NCBI RefSeq assembly: GCF_000004195.4
Contig: NC_030685.2
Span: 58,404,048 to 58,468,047, forward strand
DNA: 64,000 nucleotides
Source: Xenopus tropicalis
Lineage: Eukaryota > Chordata > Amphibia > Anura > Pipidae
Direction of reading: 5' to 3'
Shown here: positions 58,752-64,000 of the stretch, one piece after another
Layout of the letters: every line of letters begins with the position of its first letter
Position numbering within the stretch: position 1 is the first letter of the stretch
Program-made: the position numbers and the translations under genes
Notes under the pieces: generated by a model
What the model was told of the DNA's origin: nothing
Databases searched by the model: none
The model's input: the letters and a program-made list of their open reading frames with translations, nothing else

Positions 58752-59269
58752 CTTGCTCAATGTGCAGTTTAGGAAAAAACGAAGTTAAAAAATAAATATG
58801 TATAAATGTGATACATTTGGTACAAATGGTACCATACAAAAAAATGTAGCTCGCAGTGTTTGCTAATGATCCTGTGTCGCTGGTGTTACAGGCTGGAATA
58901 ACAAGAGATGCTACTCATTGTCTCCGTGGCCTTTAAAACACACCTTTTTATTAGGAAGCAATTAACATAGTAACATAGTAACATAGTAACATAGTAAGCT
59001 AAATTAAACAAGTTCAACATTTCATGTCTATATGAGACTTGTCTAACTGTTGATCAAGAGGAAGGCAAACAAAAACCCATCTGAAGCCTCTTGAATTTGC
59101 CTCAGTGTGGGGGGGGGGGGGGATGGAAATTCCTTCCTTACTCTAAGATGGCAGTCGAACCAGTCCCTGGATCAACTTGTACTAACAGCGATTTTCAGTA
59201 ACTCCTTATTTCCTCAATTGCTAAAAATCCATCCAACGCTTCCTAGACGCTATATAATGTATCTTCTAT

Positions 59270-59387
59270 GTGAAGAACACCAAGCGCTCCAGACCCAAAG
59301 GTTTTGTTGTAAAAACGATCCTTTATTGATTCATTAAAACGTTAGATGCCTAACGCGTTTCGTGCGCGTGCGCACTTAATCATAGGC
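59270..59387 (-). mobile_element. 118-bp insertion with 12-bp target duplication and hammerhead-like 5' end
   Basis: The flanks TGTATCTTCTAT at 59258-59269 and 59388-59399 are identical. Read on the minus strand, the insert starts GCCTATGATTAAGTGCGCAC, with a GTGCG/CGCAC stem, then CGAAACGCGTTAGGC. It ends GGTGTTCTTCAC. The size and variable-length target duplication fit a short retroposed unit, perhaps Penelope- or SINE-like. Confidence 0.72.
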
Positions 59388-59505
59388 TGTATCTTCTATA
59401 AAGACTAATTTGGGGAGAGAATTCCACAACTTAACAGTTCTCAATGTAAAAAAAACCCTTCCAAATATTTCCACCAACTCTCTCTACGTAATGTGGTTCT
59501 TACTA

Positions 59506-59737
59506 CCCTGTTTCCCCGAAAATATCCTCCAAAAGTAAGGCACCCCCCCCCCGATTTTTCACCCCCCTCGGAAAATAAGGCACCCCCCGAAAATAAGACA
59601 CCCACTCAAACGATGGAATAAATGTGTACTGTATTCTTCTTCATGGAAAAATAAGACATCCCCTGAAAATAAGACCTAGTGCATATTTTGGAGCTTAAAA
59701 AAATATAAGACAGTGTCTTATTTTCGGGGAAACACGG
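59506..59737. mobile_element. TA-flanked 'TTTCCCCGAAAATAAGAC' MITE
   Basis: The ends CCCTGTTTCCCCGAAAATA and ATTTTCGGGGAAACACGG are inverted. TA flanks both. The interior repeats CCCCGAAAATAAGACA several times. This is a widespread vertebrate mariner-like MITE type, to my knowledge. Confidence 0.8.
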
Positions 59738-60075
59738 TATGTCTCCTCCTTTTGGACTGGAGAGGAGGAGACATAGTAAGAACCACATTACGTAGAGAGA
59801 GTTGGTGGATTTATAAATTGAAAACCCTAACCCCTTTTGGCCTCAATATAGATTACAATCTTAGAGCTTTTTTATAATGGTTTTACAATTTATTTATTTA
59901 TATATTTTTTCCTCTTTTATACAACCTATGTTATTCAATCATGGTTTGTAGCATTACTACCTAATACTAAATGGGATTCAGCTGGAGGGTGCAATCAAGA
60001 GACTTTTGGACTGATAAAGTTTTTAAAAACTTTAACTGTGGGACCCCTTAAATACACGGACCAAGGGACATGACA

Positions 60076-60119
60076 TCATCGCTCAGAGGAAGCCAGTCGG
60101 CGAAACGCGTCAGCGGTGG
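60076..60119 (+). ncRNA. Hammerhead-ribozyme-like motif (probably inactive)
   Basis: Outer helix: TCATCGCT pairs with AGCGGTGG (8 bp, two G-U). Core: CAGAGGA against the consensus CUGANGA. Second helix: GCC-AGTC-GGC. Then GAAAC GC GTC, giving a minimal third helix and a C at the cleavage position. Departures from the consensus are A for the invariant U of CUGANGA and one extra A before the second helix. Similar architecture occurs at 59346-59387 (minus). Confidence 0.45.
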
Positions 60120-61109
60120 AGAGAGACGCCAAAGGGAGAACGCGAACGGGGAGATTTGCAAGCCAGGATCAAAGCAAGTACTGCAGATCGCATAAAGAGA
60201 CTGATAAGCAAGCAAGGATCCGACGCTGTTTACAAAAGGACTCCCGATGGGTGCAATTTTTATGGCAATTTTTATGGCGTTTGTGAGTTTAAACTTTTAA
60301 TATGTTTTAGAATAAAGTTTTAGGATTTTACACATGTCCGTTGTATATTTGTCCAGCAGCAGGAGAAAGTGGAAAAAAAGAAGCTGGGAGTTATAGTTCA
60401 ACCACGAGGGAATTTGTTACAAGCTCCAAGACCACAGTGTTGGTCTGTAAGTATATGCACAATTGGCTAAGGATAAAAAGAAGTCACGGAAGAGTGTGAA
60501 ATACGGAAATTCACTTATTTAAATAGACACAAACTTTAAACATTTCGCGGTGGATTGTATTTATGTGTTTTCACAGAAAAGTGAAGTAAATTTAGTAGCG
60601 GTGTTCACTAGATTTGTTTTAGATATAAACACGTTTTAGAGGGGTGATTATTAATATCTCATTACTGTATTACGCTATTTTTTTTTATTTATTTATTTTA
60701 TTTTACCCCATAAGACCTCATCTGAGAAATCTGGATAGAGGAGGGCGCTCCAGAGTTAAGTATTTTTTTTAAAAAATATGAGCCTACTTCCAAACCTACC
60801 TATTGGTCATGCTGACTGTACTTTCCTAAAAGTCCTGTTTCTCCACATAAATCCTAATGAAGATCCGACTGTCTGGCAACCCGACTGTAGCTTTTCAATC
60901 TGTCAAAAGGACTACGTCATAAATTGGGAGGATTCAGCTTGCCATTTGCTTCAAAGAGCTCCCCCTCCCTCCCTCGCTCCTCGCATTGTGAACTAGATAG
61001 CAGACAGGCTTGATCTTTCCATTGCCCGCCTACTTTAAAGACCCTTTCTGGTTTAGTTTAGGCGGGTTGCAGGTGTAAAAAAAATGTTTAATTTGCTGTC
61101 AGTATCACT

Positions 61110-61400
61110 TTAATATCCCGTTTGAGCACTGGAGACAAAAACTGCACCTATTCTAGATGGGGCCTTACCAGCACTCTGTAAAGGGGAAGGATGACTCCCT
61201 TCTTCCACATATTTATACCCCTTTTAATACAGGGCAAACCTTTCCTTGTCCTTGCAGCTGCTGCCTGGCATTACTTGCTACAGCCAAGTTGATTGTCTGT
61301 CTCCATTATGGATTTGCCTGGTGCAGTCCCATTAACCCTTCAAGTGCCACAGGTTGTATAATCTACATTCTGTGTATAAAAGGCCTGAAATGCCACAGAA
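61110..61400 (+). repeat. CR1-like retroposon 3' fragment
   Basis: Phrases 'CTAGATGGGGCCTTACCAG', 'CTCTGTAAAGGGG', 'CCCCTTTTAATACAGG' and 'CTTGCAGCTGCTG' match the conserved 3' region of vertebrate CR1/L3-type elements. No open frame. Confidence 0.55.
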
Positions 61401-61833
61401 CATAAATTCTATGATCTGCAATACTTCTGGGCAGGGGAGCAGTATATATGTGTGTGTCACAGAAAGACAGCAGGGGGTGAGCAAAGTGAACTTAAGCAAT
61501 GAATAGAATGAACTGTAAAAGGTGAATTATATGTTTTAGTACATTAAACACAGAGCTGGCACTGCATAAATAATGCTATACAGTATATTTAATTTGTAAA
61601 AATGGGCCAAAAAAATGTTGTAATATAGATAAAATTGCATATTGCAGCAATATGCACAGGAAAGAGATTATGGCTGTGACTGAGAGTGGGATGTGGTCAA
61701 AAGGGGGCGTGGTCAAAAGGGGGCTTGCTTCGTGTCCCCGGATTTTACATCAGAAATCTGGTAACCTTAGTCCCAACTGGATGATAAAATACAACTCCCA
61801 GCATTTTAATCATTCCTAGGCTGAGAAGCATAG

Positions 61834-62092
61834 AAGTGATGAGCGAATTGTTTCACCAGGCATGGATTTGCAGCGTCAAAAAAAGGCATGGTCGCGTCAA
61901 AAAAGCACGGGCAACAAAAAATAGACGTGGGCAACAAAAAATAGACGTGGGCGACAAAAATAGACACAGATGTCGAAAAAGACGTGGGCGTCAAAAAAAA
62001 AAATCCCGCGACAAATGTGTTTCACAAATTTTTCGCCGTTTCGCAAATTTTATGGTGAAGTGAAATGCAACAGATTCGCTCAACAGTATCAC
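61834..62092. mobile_element. 'GTGATGAGCGAAT' MITE with GACGTGGGC units
   Basis: Left end AGTGATGAGCGAATTGTTTC. Right end ACAGATTCGCTCAACAGTATCAC. Between 61890 and 61995 are five imperfect units of about 20 bp (AAAAAATAGACGTGGGC(A/G)AC). It is related to the copy at 46531. Confidence 0.7.
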
Positions 62093-62132
62093 CAGATAGA
62101 AGCTCTAATTTAGCTACACTGTTGAAGGACCT

Positions 62133-62412
62133 AGGGGGCCATTTACTAATGGTTAGATTTTTTTATTCTGATTTGGATTTTCAAATACTAAAAGTTGCAG
62201 AAAAAAACGCACATTTTGCCGAAATCATGTAGAAGTCAATGGCAGATGTCCCTCCCCTTCCCTGGAGGATCCTTCTTTTGCTTTGAAAGGTTTCGGATTT
62301 GTGACACTGGTTGTTTGTATGAAAATTCAAAACATTCAGAGTTTCGCTACTTTTCTGCAACTTTTTCCCACGTGGACTTTTTCAGTTCAGACTTTTTAGT
62401 AAATGTAAGACA
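62133..62412. mobile_element. MITE with 'GGGGGCCATTTACTAATGG' end
   Basis: Left GGGGGCCATTTACTAATGG, right GACTTTTTAGTAAATG. The interior has complementary arms (CTACTTTTCTGCAACTTTTT against AAAAGTTGCAGAAAAAA). It directly precedes the L1 poly-A end. Confidence 0.65.
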
Positions 62413-62419
62413 TTTGTGG

Positions 62420-62691
62420 AAACGAGTTTTTTGTTTTTTTTTAACAATCTTTATTTGTCATTTTTCCAAAAGAAAATAAGGATACAGAAAGAAAAAAGGG
62501 AAGGGGAAAGAAAGAGAAAGTAGGGATAGACAAAACAGGGATAGAACACTCCTATCTCATACAGTCAACCGAAATATATATCGAAGAGATTACATCAAGT
62601 TACATTACAATTTATAAACCTCTAGACCAATATTTACTATACAGAACATCATATACAGCATCATCATCATCACATGGCAAAAATGCTTAGT
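62420..62691 (-). mobile_element. L1 3' UTR and poly-A end
   Basis: On the minus strand, 3' of the ORF2 stop, the sequence is A/G-rich and reaches AATAAAGATTGTTAAAAAAA near 62440, a poly-A signal and tail. This fixes the element's 3' end at about 62420-62440. Confidence 0.75.
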
Positions 62692-64000
62692 TTAACACAG
62701 TATCTTGTTCATTTTTAACCAAGGTAACCACGTTGCCCTATATTGTGCTACATTGCTTTGTATTAGATGAGTTATTTCCTCCAGTTTCTTAGATTCCTCT
62801 ACTAAATTTATCCACTCCAAATACGAGGGTGGTTTAGTGTTTTTCCAGGCTCTGGGAATCAGGGCTTTAGCCGCATTCAGAAGGTGTAAAGTTAGTTTAT
62901 CTGTTAATACACTATTTTCCTTATCATCAAAATAAAATAATAAACACATTAAACCAGTACTTAAGATTTTAGTACCCGTAACTTTACCAATTGTAGTACA
63001 GACCTTGGACCAATATCCCTTCATTTCTATACAAGTAAACCAAATGTGCTTAAAAGAACCTATTTCCTTATTACACCTCCAGCATAACTCTGATGAGGTT
63101 GGAAACATTACATGTAATTTCTCTGGAACATAATACCATCTTGTAGTAAGTTTAAATAGCATCTCTCTTATTCTAGATGCTCTCGATGCTTTGTGAATAT
63201 TTTGCAAAATCCTTTGTCTTATTGTAAGGGGAATAAGCATTCCCATCTCTTTTTCCCAAGCGTCAAAATATTTTAACGATTCATTTTCCTGATTACCAAG
63301 AATAATTTTATATATAGTCGAAAGCATTTTATCAGGAATTTGTTGCTTAACTAACAAGATTTCCCATGAAGTACTAGTAAAATCTCCTAAAAATGGTTTA
63401 TCTTTAGTTAAAAAATTATGAAGTTGAAAATAGCACCTTTGATCTCTAGGATGAGTTCCCCACAATTCCTGAATATTCGACAATGAAATTATTTTGCCAT
63501 TTTTATAAAAATCCGATACCCTAGTTTCTCTATTATTGTAAGTACTCCAATGATAAAATGCTCTGGGATCAAGACTAGGAACAAAATCTGGGTTCAATGT
63601 TAGAGGTTGTAAAATTGGGAATTCTGACATAAGTTTAAACAGAGATCTACAACTATACCAAGTATCTAATGTTGCCTTAATTGTAGGATGTTTATCTAAC
63701 TCGCTTTCAACTTTATATTTTCTACACCACAATAGGTTTCTCAGAGGGATAGGACTTACTGATTGTTCTAATTCTACCCATTCTTTTAGGTGCCAATACA
63801 TTGTTCTCCCCAAATGGACTGCCAAGTAATACAAGTAAGTATCAGGAACAGCTAACCCTCCCTTATTTTTTGGAAGGGTTAAGATGCTATATCTTAATCT
63901 AGGTGATTTATCTTCCCATATGAACTTTAAAATTAGTGATTTCACTTCTTTAAAAAATATTTTAGGTATCTTTACTGGTATCATCTGTAGAAAATAAAGT
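62692..64000 (-). CDS. L1 (Tx1/L1-like) ORF2 C-terminal part, open at window edge
   Basis: An unbroken frame of 430 codons from the internal Met, plus five more to the window edge, begins LYFLQMIPVKIPKIFFKEVK, then FIWEDKSPRLRYSILTLPKN and KGGLAVPDTYLYYLAVHLG. This is the typical region downstream of the L1 reverse transcriptase. A C-terminal Cys/His cluster CWRCNKEIGSFKHIWFTC matches the L1 ORF2 zinc-knuckle-like motif. The reverse transcriptase and endonuclease should lie right of the window. No stop or frameshift is seen, so the copy may be young. It is upstream of and parallel to ABCA13. Confidence 0.9.
   Translation of the reverse strand, partial: LYFLQMIPVKIPKIFFKEVKSLILKFIWEDKSPRLRYSILTLPKNKGGLAVPDTYLYYLAVHLGRTMYWHLKEWVELEQSVSPIPLRNLLWCRKYKVESELDKHPTIKATLDTWYSCRSLFKLMSEFPILQPLTLNPDFVPSLDPRAFYHWSTYNNRETRVSDFYKNGKIISLSNIQELWGTHPRDQRCYFQLHNFLTKDKPFLGDFTSTSWEILLVKQQIPDKMLSTIYKIILGNQENESLKYFDAWEKEMGMLIPLTIRQRILQNIHKASRASRIREMLFKLTTRWYYVPEKLHVMFPTSSELCWRCNKEIGSFKHIWFTCIEMKGYWSKVCTTIGKVTGTKILSTGLMCLLFYFDDKENSVLTDKLTLHLLNAAKALIPRAWKNTKPPSYLEWINLVEESKKLEEITHLIQSNVAQYRATWLPWLKMNKILC

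Larger units (their letters stand above)
58965..59821. repeat. Dispersed 'ACATAGTAAC' Xenopus repeat with inverted duplication
   Basis: It begins with four ACATAGTAAC decamers (58967-59000). It continues with phrases typical of this family ('GGAATTCCTTCC', 'GAGAATTCCACAAC'). It is interrupted by a 118-bp insertion (59270-59387) and a TA-flanked MITE (59506-59737), and ends in an inverted duplication (59470-59809). Confidence 0.7.

Noticed and set aside
56978..57454. Overlapping long ORFs on both strands in the C-rich block (possible CpG island or promoter gene)
   Set aside because: Low-complexity proline/serine/alanine-type translations on both strands and a T2-type terminus at the right end indicate a repeat. 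It is also downstream of the start codon, within intron 1.
2062..58751. Assignment to ABCA12 instead of ABCA13
   Set aside because: ABCA12 has a much shorter luminal loop and no multi-kilobase exons. The late-loop, membrane and NBD1 strings match ABCA13 better as I know them.
58965..59005. Possible CRISPR-like or telomere-like array in the ACATAGTAAC repeats
   Set aside because: The four decamers are directly adjacent without spacers and belong to a known dispersed amphibian repeat. The genome is eukaryotic.

Overview
The window is vertebrate genomic DNA and very probably comes from a frog of the genus Xenopus. It is AT-rich with sparse, intron-split coding sequence. It is crowded with repeats characteristic of Xenopus: TTAAAGG-ended T2-type MITEs, 'GTGATGAGCGAATCTGTCC' MITEs, 'GGGATCCCATACCTGTA' MITEs, ACATAGTAAC decamers, Penelope-like elements and L1. 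The species call rests on repeat style recalled from knowledge, not on a search.

One host gene fills almost the whole window on the minus strand: the 5' two-thirds of an ABCA13 orthologue, a giant ABC-A lipid-transporter-family protein. I could chain 36 coding exons by conserved splice sites and matching codon phase, from the start codon at 58751 down to 2062. Together they carry about 10.9 kb of coding sequence, or about 3,650 codons. In gene order they encode: an N-terminal membrane anchor (exons 1-2, 58751-51988); a luminal/extracellular loop of about 2,800 residues (exons 3-22, 45064-16346); the first transmembrane domain (exons 22-26, down to 11356); the first nucleotide-binding domain with every catalytic motif (exons 28-31, 11034-6927); the cytosolic regulatory segment (exons 32-33); and the start of the second transmembrane half (exons 34-36, to 2062). 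The rest, including the second nucleotide-binding domain, lies beyond the left edge. Two exons are enormous, at 3,870 and 2,040 nt. They look like ancient duplicates of each other. One small exon between 42466 and 40166 is implied by a phase break but was not found.

The introns and the upstream flank are mobile-element territory. Intron 2 (45065-51987) holds two degenerate Penelope-like fragments in an unusual order, next to a GC-rich hAT-type MITE with a perfect 8-bp target duplication. The introns also hold many T2 MITEs (one nested inside a hAT element), two long palindromic MITEs flanked by TA, and a degenerate satellite that abuts exon 19. Upstream of exon 1 (58752-64000) are an ACATAGTAAC repeat, a 118-bp hammerhead-like insertion with a 12-bp target duplication, a second hammerhead-like motif, an inverted duplication broken by a TA-flanked MITE, a CR1-like fragment, and the 3' part of an L1 whose ORF2 is still open at the right edge.

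No tRNA, rRNA, CRISPR array or second host gene was recognised. The items I consider most worth checking are the duplicated giant exons and the pair of hammerhead-like RNA motifs.
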